Assembly (NCBI GenBank): GCA_027486585.1
Contig: JAIXOU010000030.1
Coordinates: 39,254-103,253, forward strand
Length of the DNA stretch: 64,000 nucleotides
DNA from: Verrucomicrobiaceae bacterium
Lineage (GTDB): Bacteria > Verrucomicrobiota > Verrucomicrobiia > Verrucomicrobiales > Verrucomicrobiaceae
Direction of reading: 5' to 3'
Position 1 is the stretch's first letter. Each line of letters begins with the position of its first letter. The position numbers and the translations under genes are program-made. This document shows positions 1-9,629 of the stretch, piece by piece. A model generated the notes under the pieces. That model did not search any database. It was not told the DNA's origin and saw only the letters and a program-made list of their open reading frames with translations.

Positions 1-40
1 GCGCCTCTCTGACTCGTCCACTCCTTCCATCAGCCAAGAT

Positions 41-475
41 ATGAAGCCCGAACTTAGCGAAACAGCACGCATCAAAGCGGAAGCTTTCATCCGCAACCAT
101 CGCGGCCTAAGCCAGGATGCCTTACTGCAAAGCCACGAGATTGCGATCTTTAATGAAAACTGGCAGAGGTTGATGAATAGTTTTTCGCCACGCGACAACC
201 AGCGCATGCAAGATGCCCAGGATACTTTCGTCGCCATCAACGGAAAAAAATCTGGGTTAAATTTGACCTTGCGCAATGTGGACGACCCCGCGTCCAGGGA
301 GATGATCGAGGCTGCCTTTTCAGATGATCCCGCTTACGTCGCGGACTGGTTGTTGCGCAAACTTGACGCCGCAACCTTCGAAACGGCGATCAGTCCCGGC
401 GTCAGCGAAACCAGTGAAGGGGTGAAAATCATCCGTGGTGGTCTGAAGAAATCAGGCCCTGTCACGCCGAAGTGA
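41..475 (+). CDS. hypothetical protein
   Basis: 144 aa ORF with ATG start, overlapping the next ORF by 4 bp; no family recognised. Confidence 0.45.
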   Translation: MKPELSETARIKAEAFIRNHRGLSQDALLQSHEIAIFNENWQRLMNSFSPRDNQRMQDAQDTFVAINGKKSGLNLTLRNVDDPASREMIEAAFSDDPAYVADWLLRKLDAATFETAISPGVSETSEGVKIIRGGLKKSGPVTPK

Positions 476-861
476 AGCCGCGACACCGGCCAGCCTTTTC
501 TTTTCGTGCTCATGGCAGTGTGACCGCGATTGCAGGAAAGCCCTTTTTCAACCCCTCGGCACCCAACCCGCCGAAGGTCGAGGCCGAAGGCGCACGCTTG
601 CAAAGCCCGTCCTACCACACCGAACGCCGCGCCACGCTCCTCACCGTCGAAAAGCCCATCGTCTCGCTCACGATCACCCCGACCACCCCCTGCGTGCATC
701 CCGTCTTCGAGCTTCAAAAAGCCCCCAGGACGCTCTCACGCGCGGAACTGAACGGACGCGAACTGTCCGCCACCGACTACGCCTGGGACGGCCGCGTCTT
801 CTGGCTCAACGCCACCTTAAGGGAGCAGACCCAACTGCGGCTGGAGTTTGCAGCCCATTGA
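472..861 (+). CDS. hypothetical protein, possibly a C-terminal remnant of a larger enzyme
   Basis: 129 aa ORF; C-terminal half (LNGRELSATDYAWDGRVFWLNATLREQTQLRLEF) looks like a beta-sandwich tail; 4 bp overlap with the upstream ORF. Confidence 0.4.
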   Translation: MKPRHRPAFSFRAHGSVTAIAGKPFFNPSAPNPPKVEAEGARLQSPSYHTERRATLLTVEKPIVSLTITPTTPCVHPVFELQKAPRTLSRAELNGRELSATDYAWDGRVFWLNATLREQTQLRLEFAAH

Positions 862-862
862 C

Positions 863-1141
863 ATGCCCGCGCATTCATCCCCGCAAGCCACCTTGCATCA
901 AGAGACAGGCACGAACGATCCCGCCGTCGAACAAGCCATCTGTCTCTATCTCCCCGACGACCCAGCTTCTGCGCTCGCCTTGCTTCCAAGCATCCTTTGC
1001 GAAAACACACGCATGAAACTCGCCGCCCTCATCGCCCACAGCTGGGCACGGCAAAACATCAACGCCGCCTGGAACGCTGTCGCCCGCTCGCCACTGAGCG
1101 CCACCGAGAAGCAACTCATGTTCAACGAACTCTGGGGATGA
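863..1141 (+). CDS. hypothetical protein
   Basis: short ORF downstream of 472..861; helical, Ala/Trp-rich (HSWARQNINAAWNAVARSPLSATEKQLMFNELWG). Confidence 0.35.
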   Translation: MPAHSSPQATLHQETGTNDPAVEQAICLYLPDDPASALALLPSILCENTRMKLAALIAHSWARQNINAAWNAVARSPLSATEKQLMFNELWG

Positions 1142-1392
1142 GCCGCCATGCCATCTGAGCCTGACAGCCACGACGCCCACGACGAAGCCGAGCGCATCCG
1201 CGAGCGTCTGCCATGGCACATGCAGGAACTTCGGGAATGGTGAGGATTGAGCCCATTTGGCTGCGGCGGTGAGATGGCCCTAGGGACTCAGCAGAGTAGC
1301 CGTGACGGCCGATCCAGATGGTCGGCGTTATCATAACACCCACTTATCTTGTGAAAAACGCGAGGACAGACCATGATGGGCGTTTGTCACCT

Positions 1393-4113
1393 ATGCCCAC
1401 ATTTCTACAGGCTTGTTCCATCGCCCTCATCTTCACGGTGTCTCTATTCGCACAGACGCCGCCTACCAAGACACCCAAGCCCGATCTCTTGACGCCTTCC
1501 GTCATCACGAATCCCGGGGCAGAGTTTCAAGACGAGGCACGCGGTGGCGCGATGATCATTGGGATGGATCGCACGCCGAAGGGACGGATCTGGGGTTGCT
1601 GGACGGGCACGGGGGATAAGCCGGATGGCTACTTCCTGCTCGCGACGAGTGATGACGATGGCGCGACGTGGTCGAAGCCGCGGGTGGCAGTCGGCGCACG
1701 GATGGAGGGGGCGCAGAAGGTCAGCGGGGCGCTGGTGGGGAATCTTTGGACGGACACGAAGGGGCGTTTGTGGCTGTTTTTCGATCAGCAGCTCGGCGAT
1801 CCGCAAAAACGCATCACGAACTGGTTCATGCGCTGCGATGATCCCGATGCGTCGGAGCCTTCGTGGAGCACGCCAGTGATGTTTGCGGAAGGTTGCACGC
1901 TGAACAAGCCGACGGTGCTCAAGGATGGCTCGTGGCTGCTGCCGGTCTCGGACTGGCACAAGAAAACGTGCCGTGTCTTTGAATCGACCGATGAAGGCGC
2001 GTCGTGGAAAGAGCGCGGCCATTTGCAGTTCCCCGATTGGGAGTACGACGAGCACATGATGATCGAGTTGAAGGATGGTCGCCTGTGGATGCTCGCACGC
2101 ACGAAAGGCCAGCCGCACGAGAGTTTCTCCAATGATGGCGGCAAAACGTGGAGCGAGCCGAAACAGGCCGCGACGGTGCAGAATGTGAATGCGCGCTTCT
2201 TCCTGCGTCGGCTCAAATCGGGCCGCATTTTGCTCGTGAAGAATGGATCGCCTGCCGAGCGCCTGCCGAAGCGCACGCACATGAGCGCGTGGCTTTCCGA
2301 AGACGAAGGCCAGACGTGGAAAGGCGGTCTGCTGCTCGATGAACGCAACGCGGTGTCGTATCCCGATGGCTTCGAAGCGCCGGATGGGCTCATCCACATT
2401 CTCTATGATTGGAATCGCCACAGCGACGCGGAGATCCTGATGGCGAAGTTTCGTGAGGAGGACGTGCTCGCGGGCAAAATCGTGTCGAAGGACGCGAAGC
2501 TGCTCATGCTCGCCAACAAAGCCACCGGCCCGAAGCCGGAGAAGCTCTACAACGGCATCGAACTGCCCGATCAATGGCCGCCGCGCTTCCGCGAGCCGAG
2601 CGATGCGGTGATGGAAGTGCCGTATTTGAAGAAGAAGCCCAAGGTGATCCCCATCGACCTCGGCAGGCAGCTCTTTGTGGATGATTTCCTCATCGAGAAA
2701 ACTACGCTCAAGCGCACCTTCCATCAGGCGAAGAAGTTCGAGGGCAATCCGGTCTTCAAAGCCGAGACGGAGCTTGAGAAGAAGCTCAACAACGTCGTCT
2801 ATCTCGGTCAGGGAGGGGTGTTTTATGAGCCGAAGGAGAAGCTATTCAAGATGTTCTACACGGCGGGCTGGCGCGGACCGCTGGCGCTGGCGACAAGTCC
2901 GGATTTGAAGACGTGGAAACGGCCGGAACTGGGCCTGCATGGAGGCAACCTTCTACTTCCCGAAGGTGCGGCCTGGAGCAGCGGCGCGAGGACCACAGCG
3001 GGCACGGACAATGCGCTGTGGTATGACAGCCATGCGAGCGATCCGAAGGAGCGGATCAAATACCTGACCTGCTGGAGTCATGTGCCGAAAGACCAGCAAC
3101 TGCCGGGGCTGACTCACAGCCTGCAGGTGTCCGATGGCGTGACGTGGTCGAAGCCGGTGCCCTGCACGACGCCTGCGGGAGATTATGGCTCGATCTTCTA
3201 CAATCCGTTCCGAAAGAAATGGGTGCAGAGCATCAAACAGGATGGGCCGCGCGGGCGCAGCCGCTACTATGTGGAAAGCGACACCTTCTTGGAAGGAGCC
3301 GACTGGGACAAGGCGGTGTATTGGACCAATGCGGATGCCAAGGACAAACCGGAGCCAGCGGGGAGCTATGCAGGCAATTCGCAGCAGGGCGATCCACCAC
3401 AGCTCTACAGCCTGGCGGCGGTGGCTTATGAAAGCCTCATGATCGGCATGCATCAGATTCATCGCGGACCAAACAATGGCATCTGCTCCAAAGGAGGCTT
3501 TCCCAAGCTCACGGACCTGGAACTCGGCTTTAGCCGCGACGGCTTCCATTGGGATCGGCCAGACCGACGTGGCTTCATCCGTGGAGAGCGTCGGGAAGGC
3601 GCCTGGGACCGGGCTTACCTGCACACGACGACGGGTGTCTTTGTCGTGCTGGACGACCAACTGGTCTTTCCTTACTGCGCCTACTCCGGCGATGCCGGGG
3701 GCGGGCGTGGAGACATCTACGGTGGAGCGAGCATCGGCCTCGCCACGCTGCGTCGCGATGGTTTTGCGAGCATGGATGGCTCTGGCGAGCTGACGACGCG
3801 ACCGGTGAAGTTCCAAGGCAAACATCTCTTCCTGAATGTGAACGGCGAAGTGCGTGTGGAAGTGCTCGATGAGGCTGGAAAGATTATCCGAAGCTCGAAA
3901 GTGGCTTCGGGAGATCAAACGAAGCTCAAAGTCGAGTGGGCGGATGCGTCCGATCTGTCCGATCAATCAGGCAAGAATGTGAAATTCCGCTTCCATCTCA
4001 CGAAGGGTTCCCTGTATGCTTTTTGGGTCACTTCGGATGAAAACGGAGCCAGCGGCGGTTATGTCGGCGCGGGTGGTCCGGCCTTCAACGGCGTGCGTGA
4101 TACCTCCAACTGA
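1393..4113 (+). CDS. exo-alpha-sialidase/BNR-repeat protein fused to a second beta-propeller-like glycoside hydrolase domain
   Basis: ORF 1318..4113; start set at 1393 to give signal peptide MPTFLQACSIALIFTVSLFAQ; repeated Asp-box-like motifs (SDDDGATWSKP, STDEGASWKE, SNDGGKTWSEP, SEDEGQTWKG). Confidence 0.8.
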   Translation: MPTFLQACSIALIFTVSLFAQTPPTKTPKPDLLTPSVITNPGAEFQDEARGGAMIIGMDRTPKGRIWGCWTGTGDKPDGYFLLATSDDDGATWSKPRVAVGARMEGAQKVSGALVGNLWTDTKGRLWLFFDQQLGDPQKRITNWFMRCDDPDASEPSWSTPVMFAEGCTLNKPTVLKDGSWLLPVSDWHKKTCRVFESTDEGASWKERGHLQFPDWEYDEHMMIELKDGRLWMLARTKGQPHESFSNDGGKTWSEPKQAATVQNVNARFFLRRLKSGRILLVKNGSPAERLPKRTHMSAWLSEDEGQTWKGGLLLDERNAVSYPDGFEAPDGLIHILYDWNRHSDAEILMAKFREEDVLAGKIVSKDAKLLMLANKATGPKPEKLYNGIELPDQWPPRFREPSDAVMEVPYLKKKPKVIPIDLGRQLFVDDFLIEKTTLKRTFHQAKKFEGNPVFKAETELEKKLNNVVYLGQGGVFYEPKEKLFKMFYTAGWRGPLALATSPDLKTWKRPELGLHGGNLLLPEGAAWSSGARTTAGTDNALWYDSHASDPKERIKYLTCWSHVPKDQQLPGLTHSLQVSDGVTWSKPVPCTTPAGDYGSIFYNPFRKKWVQSIKQDGPRGRSRYYVESDTFLEGADWDKAVYWTNADAKDKPEPAGSYAGNSQQGDPPQLYSLAAVAYESLMIGMHQIHRGPNNGICSKGGFPKLTDLELGFSRDGFHWDRPDRRGFIRGERREGAWDRAYLHTTTGVFVVLDDQLVFPYCAYSGDAGGGRGDIYGGASIGLATLRRDGFASMDGSGELTTRPVKFQGKHLFLNVNGEVRVEVLDEAGKIIRSSKVASGDQTKLKVEWADASDLSDQSGKNVKFRFHLTKGSLYAFWVTSDENGASGGYVGAGGPAFNGVRDTSN

Positions 4114-4117
4114 CCTC

Positions 4118-5050
4118 ATGAAGCGCTTCCTCGACTGGTTCAACAATCTCTACCCCGTGTGGCTCGTCACGCTGGCGGTCATCGCGTTTTTCAAGCCGCA
4201 GACCATGCTGTGGTTCGACAAGCCGTGGATCTTCTGGTCGCTGGCCGCGTCGATGCTCGGCATGGGACTCACGTTGAGTCTGGACGACTTCAAAGCCATC
4301 GGGAAGATGCCCGGCAGCGTGGCGCTCGGTTTTGTGGCGCAATATACGATTATGCCGATCTCCGGTTGGATGGTGGCAACAGCGTTGAAGCTGGAGCCGG
4401 GCCTCGCCGTGGGCATCATTCTGGTGGCGAGTTGCCCGGGCGGCATGGCGTCGAACATGATTAGCTACCTCGCCAAAGCGAATGTAGCGCTGTCCGTGGT
4501 GCTCACGATGGCCTCGACGATGTTGGCGTTCTTCTTCACGCCGATGTGGACGAGTCTGCTGGCGGGCAAGTATGTGCCCGTGGACGCGTGGGGCCTTTGT
4601 GTGTCCGCTTTTCAGCTTACCATCGCACCCGTCGTGCTCGGCGTGCTCATTCGATGGAAGCTGCCGCGCACGGCGGATCAAATCGGTGCCTGCGGACCCA
4701 CCGTGGCTGTGCTGGCCTTTACCCTCGTCAGTGGTGGCATCGTGGCGGCCAGCGCAGACGCCATCGCGGCGAATTTTGGCAAGCTCGCGCTCGCAGCCTT
4801 CGCGCTGCATGTGCTCGGTTTTGGCGTGGGGTATGCCCTATCAAAAGTGCTGCGCTATCCCGAGTCCGTCGCCCGCACGGTCAGCATTGAAGTCGGTATG
4901 CAAAACGGCGGCATGGCAGCCTCCCTCGCCCGCGAGCATTTCGCGACGATGCCGCTCGCGGCTGCGGCAGGCGTCTTCAGCGGCGTGCTGCAAAACGTTA
5001 TCGGCGGCCTGCTAGCCGCCTGGTGGAAACGCCGTCCGCCGTCCGCATGA
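4118..5050 (+). CDS. bile acid:sodium symporter (BASS) family transporter
   Basis: multi-TM protein with GMGLTLSLDDF, ASCPGGMASNMISYLAKANVALSV and EVGMQNGGMAASLA; start refined to 4118. Confidence 0.85.
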   Translation: MKRFLDWFNNLYPVWLVTLAVIAFFKPQTMLWFDKPWIFWSLAASMLGMGLTLSLDDFKAIGKMPGSVALGFVAQYTIMPISGWMVATALKLEPGLAVGIILVASCPGGMASNMISYLAKANVALSVVLTMASTMLAFFFTPMWTSLLAGKYVPVDAWGLCVSAFQLTIAPVVLGVLIRWKLPRTADQIGACGPTVAVLAFTLVSGGIVAASADAIAANFGKLALAAFALHVLGFGVGYALSKVLRYPESVARTVSIEVGMQNGGMAASLAREHFATMPLAAAAGVFSGVLQNVIGGLLAAWWKRRPPSA

Positions 5051-6171
5051 GCCGACGCAATATCTACTACTGGAAATGTGACCGCCCGGCAGCGTTTCAC
5101 GGCACGCAGTCGCGTGGCGTTACTGATGCGAACATCGAGAATCAACTTCATGAGGAGCTGCGGCGTCACTTTGATGCCAAGCAGGTCGATATGAAACCTG
5201 GTGTTGGTCAGGGCAATCATCTCACTTGGAATGCCAACATCGATGGCAAAGCCATGTTCGTGCGCGTCGAGAATGGACCTGAGATGGATGGTCACCTGGC
5301 CGTGGAGTCCGCTGGTCTGGATCGCGTGCGTGATATAGGCGTCGTCACACCGCAGGTGTTTGGCTGTGATGCGACCAGGAGTCGCGTTTCGTTTGCTTGG
5401 CAGGCCTTAGAGAGGATTCCAGCCCCCGATCTGAATCATTGGTTCAAGCAAGGAATGCTGGAGGTGCCGAGCATTGCGTTTGAGATTGGTCAGGCGGTAG
5501 CGAAATGGCAAGCGATCACGTTTGATGGATTTGGTATCTTAGAGTGGTCCGCACAGTCCTCTGTGCGGCATGGGGGCCGTGAGACACTCGAACCGCACAG
5601 AGGACTGTGCGGACCACATTCCAGCTACTTTGACTACTTCCAGCTTCGTCTTGATGAGCATCTCGCCTTTCTTGTTTCGCGTGGCTTTCTCACTTCCACG
5701 CAACGTGCCGAAATTGCTGCGGAGATCGACAGTCATCGAGTTTTGCTCGATCTCCCACAAGGCTGCCTAGTCCATAAAGACCTCGCGCTCTGGAACATCC
5801 TCGGTACCTGCGATCAAATCTCCGCGTTCATTGACTTCGACGACGCCATCAGTGGCGATCCAATGGACGATCTCTCCCTGCTAGCCTGCTTTCATGATGC
5901 GTCATTCCTTCAAAGAGCCTTCGAGGGCTATCAAAGCATGCGCGCCCTTCCCGAGTATCATCTTCGCCTCTTCTGGCTACACCTGCTGCGGAACATGATC
6001 GTGAAGGCGGTGATCCGTGTCGGTGCTGGTTACTTTGATCGCGATGATGGCTTCTTTCTCATCGGCAGCGGTTCCTCAGGGGCCAGTTTGCGTGAAACGA
6101 CTCAATCACGTCTAGCGCTGGCTTTGCAAGGCTTGCGGAAGGGCAGTGGCCTCGACATTCTCTCACCATGA
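5047..6171 (+). CDS. phosphotransferase of the aminoglycoside/choline kinase-like (APH) fold
   Basis: VHKDLALWNIL catalytic loop and FIDFDDAISGDPMDDLSLLA motif; ATGA start/stop overlap with the upstream gene. Confidence 0.8.
   Translation: MSRRNIYYWKCDRPAAFHGTQSRGVTDANIENQLHEELRRHFDAKQVDMKPGVGQGNHLTWNANIDGKAMFVRVENGPEMDGHLAVESAGLDRVRDIGVVTPQVFGCDATRSRVSFAWQALERIPAPDLNHWFKQGMLEVPSIAFEIGQAVAKWQAITFDGFGILEWSAQSSVRHGGRETLEPHRGLCGPHSSYFDYFQLRLDEHLAFLVSRGFLTSTQRAEIAAEIDSHRVLLDLPQGCLVHKDLALWNILGTCDQISAFIDFDDAISGDPMDDLSLLACFHDASFLQRAFEGYQSMRALPEYHLRLFWLHLLRNMIVKAVIRVGAGYFDRDDGFFLIGSGSSGASLRETTQSRLALALQGLRKGSGLDILSP
5544..5617. repeat. REPIN-like palindromic element inside the phosphotransferase CDS: 25 bp perfect inverted repeat with 24 nt loop
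   Basis: GTGGTCCGCACAGTCCTCTGTGCGG (5544-5568) and exact reverse complement CCGCACAGAGGACTGTGCGGACCAC (5593-5617); each arm is itself a hairpin CCGCACAG-NNNN-CTGTGCGG. Confidence 0.9.
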
Positions 6172-6881
6172 AAACGCACATCGGCACCTTTCTCTCCATC
6201 GGATCTCCCGCAGTCACGGAACTGGCCGCCGAGTGTGGCTATGACTGGGTTCTCATCGACTTGGAGCACGGCTGCGAATCCGAAGCTGCTTTGCCGAATC
6301 AACTGCGTGCCCTGCGCGGTAGCCAGACGCTGGGGATTGTGCGCGTGAGTGCTCCGCATCCCGATTTGATCAGCCGTGTGCTCGATTGGGGCGCGGATGG
6401 TATCATGATCCCACATGTCAATACCGTGGCGGAAGCACAGCATTGCGTGGATTCGGCTTATTACCCGCCGAGAGGCCATCGCGGTGTTTCTCGCACAGTT
6501 CGGGCGTATGGCTATGGCATGAGAGTTCCCGCTGGTGAGATGCCCAAACCGATCATCCTCGCCCAAATCGAGACCGCAGAGGGAGTCGCCAATGCCTCTC
6601 AAATCGCTGCCGTGGAAGGCATTGATGCCCTGTTCATCGGCCCGGCGGATTTGAGCTACGATTTGAAGGCCCGGAACTCACCACGCAGCTACGACGAATG
6701 TTTGAGCACCGTTGTGAAAGCTGCAAAGGACCAGGGCAAAGGCTGCGGTATTCTCGTGCGTCATGCGGACGACAAGGAGCAGATTAAAGCGCTCGGCTTA
6801 AACTGGCTCGCGATGGACTCCGACCTATCTCTCGTGCGCGAGGGCTTCAAGCGGAATTTGGCGATAGCCCAAAATGGGTGA
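6168..6881 (+). CDS. HpcH/HpaI aldolase family protein (2-keto-3-deoxy acid aldolase type)
   Basis: YDWVLIDLEHG, RVSAPHPDLISRVLDWGADGIMIPHV, ILAQIETAEGVAN, GIDALFIGPADLS motifs; ATGA overlap with upstream gene. Confidence 0.9.
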   Translation: MKTHIGTFLSIGSPAVTELAAECGYDWVLIDLEHGCESEAALPNQLRALRGSQTLGIVRVSAPHPDLISRVLDWGADGIMIPHVNTVAEAQHCVDSAYYPPRGHRGVSRTVRAYGYGMRVPAGEMPKPIILAQIETAEGVANASQIAAVEGIDALFIGPADLSYDLKARNSPRSYDECLSTVVKAAKDQGKGCGILVRHADDKEQIKALGLNWLAMDSDLSLVREGFKRNLAIAQNG

Positions 6882-7046
6882 CAGCAAGGACGCTGACGAA
6901 CTTCCATTCCTGACTCTAGGATAAAGTAATTTCCTTCATGGGCGGACTCTCTCCGCAGGTGAATGTGTAGCACTATCTTCAAAATCCTGATTCCAAGAGA
7001 GCCGCTGGAACTGGATAAAGAACGTCTTCGATCGACGAAGTTTTTG

Positions 7047-8333
7047 TCAGGCTACGATCTCCTTGAGCACACCGGAGCTGTCGCCATGACGCTCGGCATT
7101 GACGCCGATGCCGTGGAGCAGGGTGAGCCAAGTGTTGCACAGCGGCGTGTCCTTTGGCGCGACGATGTTGTGGCCAAGCTTGATGCCTGCGCCGCCGCCG
7201 GTCAGTAGCGTGGGGCAGTTGTCGAGGTTGTGCTCGGTGCGGATGTTACTGCCGTAGGCAAGGGCAACGTGATCGAAAAGGCGGCTGCCATCGGATTCCT
7301 TGGTGGCCTTGAGCTTGTCGATGAGTCCGGCGAGGAGTTCGCTTTGCGTTAGATCGCGCTGCTGCGAGGCCGCATACTTTTCGCCCATCGTCGAATGATA
7401 ATGACTCATGTCATGCGGCGCGACTTTGATGCCAATGCTCGTCATCAGTGTGCTCACTGGCTGCCGATAGGTCAGCACGCGGGTGCTGTCGGTCTGCATC
7501 GCGGCGATGATGATGTCATACATGATCTTGATCTCCTCTTTGCCCGCGAGGCCCTCTTGCGGCTGAGGGATCGGAGCCTTCGGCTGCGGCACACCGATCC
7601 ATTGCTCGTCTTTGCTGAGACGTGTCTCGATGTCGCGGATGCCCTGGAAGTATTCGTCGAGCTTGGCCTTATCGTTTTTACCGAGGCCACGCTGCATCGC
7701 TTTCGCGTTCTCCATCACTGTGTCTAGTACGCTACGCTTCTGAGCGAGCATCGCCTTCTGCTGCTCGATGGGCGTCGTGTCCTTGGAAAACAGCCGATGA
7801 AACGCCTCCACCGGGCCTTTATGACCACCGATGGGTTTGCCGCTCACGTCCCATGCCATTGACAGACCCGGTCCATGTCCAGATGCTTCCGCGTTCTCGC
7901 CACCATTGAGCTGGAGCGAGGCAAAACGTGTCTCCATGCCCAGCTTCGCTGCTGCGACCTGATCCGCCGAGATGCTGTTGTGAAACGTCTGTCCCGGCTC
8001 CGCGAAGCGGTTCGCACCGGTGAGCCACATCGTGCTGCCCCAGTGGCCTTCGTTCGAGTATTTGTTCCAAAGCCCCTGCACCACCGTGAAGTCCGCCTTG
8101 TGTCGAGCCAGCGGCTTCAAGCCCTCAGGCAGCGTGTAATCCTTCCCGGTTTGCTTGATGTCTGGAAACCACGTCTCCGTCGTGATGCCCCAACCAAAGC
8201 CGAGAAACACGAGGCGCTTCGGCGGCGCTGCAGGAGCAGCTGCAGAAGCAAAGCGACGAAAGCCCAGCGACTCCAAAGCGGGCAAGGCAATGAGTGAGGA
8301 GCTGGACTGAAGGAAGTGACGGCGGGTTTTCAT
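7047..8333 (-). CDS. DUF1552 domain-containing secreted protein
   Basis: MKTRRHFLQSSSSLIALPALESLGF twin-arginine-like leader; colinear with paralogs at 19387 and 29051. Confidence 0.88.
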   Translation of the reverse strand: MKTRRHFLQSSSSLIALPALESLGFRRFASAAAPAAPPKRLVFLGFGWGITTETWFPDIKQTGKDYTLPEGLKPLARHKADFTVVQGLWNKYSNEGHWGSTMWLTGANRFAEPGQTFHNSISADQVAAAKLGMETRFASLQLNGGENAEASGHGPGLSMAWDVSGKPIGGHKGPVEAFHRLFSKDTTPIEQQKAMLAQKRSVLDTVMENAKAMQRGLGKNDKAKLDEYFQGIRDIETRLSKDEQWIGVPQPKAPIPQPQEGLAGKEEIKIMYDIIIAAMQTDSTRVLTYRQPVSTLMTSIGIKVAPHDMSHYHSTMGEKYAASQQRDLTQSELLAGLIDKLKATKESDGSRLFDHVALAYGSNIRTEHNLDNCPTLLTGGGAGIKLGHNIVAPKDTPLCNTWLTLLHGIGVNAERHGDSSGVLKEIVA

Positions 8334-8379
8334 GAACGATTAAACAAACGTGCTTTCGGCAACATCTATTGCGCTCGCT

Positions 8380-9624
8380 TCATTCAAACCGCAGCGCCGC
8401 TATCGGATTCATGTTCGCGGCTTTCCTTGCCGGATAGAAGCCGAAGAAGACGCCGACGGCGAAGCTGATGCCAAAGGCGACGACGATGCTGCCGGTGGAG
8501 ACGGAGGGGTGGAAGTTTGGGATCATGGTGGCGGCGGCGCTGACGCCGTATCCGAGGGCGACGCCGATGGCTCCGCTGAGCAGGCTGAGGGTGATGGACT
8601 CGATGAGGAACTGGAGCAGGATGTCGCGCGGCTGTGCGCCCACGGCGATGCGCGTGCCGATCTCTCGGGTGCGCTCGGTGACGCTGACGAGCATGATATT
8701 CATGATGCCGATGCCACCAACGAGCAGTGACAATCCAGCGATGCCGCCGAGCAGATAGGTGAGCGTGGTGGTGATGCTATTCACGGTGTCGGCGATCTCC
8801 TTTTGGTTCACGATGTCGAAGTCGTTCTTCCGCCCGTCGGTGAGGCGGTGACGCTGGCGGAGCAGCGCGGTGATCTGCTCCTGGGCGGCGCTCATGAGGT
8901 CGTCGCTGCTGATTTGCAGCGTGACGAGGCGCGGATATTTCTCACCCGTGAGGCGGCGCATGGCGGTGGTGTAGGGAATGACGATGCGGTCATCCTGATC
9001 GGCACCGCCGATGCCCGCGCCTTTGCTTTCGAGCTGACCGATGATGGTGAAGGGCATGTTCTTGATGCGCACTGTCTGGCCCACGGGATGGAGTGGGCCG
9101 AACAGCTCGCGCGAGGTGCGTGAACCGATCACCGCCACGCGGGCGGAGGTGCGCAGTTCTCGCTCGGTGAACATGCTGCCGCGGGCGAGCGGCCAGTCTC
9201 GGATGTGCAAATAGTCGGGTGATTCACCAGCGATGGTCGTGCTCCAGTTGCGCCCGTTGGCGACGGCTTGCGCGGTGAGCGTGACCTCGGGACTCAAGGC
9301 TTTCACGCTGCGGACTTCGCGGCGGATAGCTTCCACATCCGCCAGCGTGAGATTACCGGACTGGCCACTGCCAGCGGAGGCTGCGTTGGTGCGTCGGCTT
9401 TTGGAAAAGATCACGAGCAGATTTGATCCGAGCGAAGAAACCTGGTCCTGAATGCGTTTCTGCGTGCCGCGTCCCAAGGCCATGATGGAGACAACGGATG
9501 CCACGCCGATGATGATGCCCAGCGCGGTGAGGGTGCTGCGGAGCTTGTTCCGGCGAAGGGCGCGAAAGGCGATCATGGCCGTGAGACCCACACGAAGCAG
9601 CGGAGAGGTGAGTGCTTGAATCAT
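8380..9624 (-). CDS. ABC transporter permease, MacB/FtsX-like
   Basis: ALGIIIGVASVVSIMALGRGTQ, GGIGIMNIMLVSVTERTREIGTRIAVGA, ARKAANMNPIAALRFE. Confidence 0.92.
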   Translation of the reverse strand: MIQALTSPLLRVGLTAMIAFRALRRNKLRSTLTALGIIIGVASVVSIMALGRGTQKRIQDQVSSLGSNLLVIFSKSRRTNAASAGSGQSGNLTLADVEAIRREVRSVKALSPEVTLTAQAVANGRNWSTTIAGESPDYLHIRDWPLARGSMFTERELRTSARVAVIGSRTSRELFGPLHPVGQTVRIKNMPFTIIGQLESKGAGIGGADQDDRIVIPYTTAMRRLTGEKYPRLVTLQISSDDLMSAAQEQITALLRQRHRLTDGRKNDFDIVNQKEIADTVNSITTTLTYLLGGIAGLSLLVGGIGIMNIMLVSVTERTREIGTRIAVGAQPRDILLQFLIESITLSLLSGAIGVALGYGVSAAATMIPNFHPSVSTGSIVVAFGISFAVGVFFGFYPARKAANMNPIAALRFE

Positions 9625-9629
9625 GATGA

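Noticed and set aside
1444-2724. 426 aa ORF on the - strand
   Set aside because: Antisense of the sialidase-like gene; low-complexity R/H/A/L-rich, no recognisable motif.
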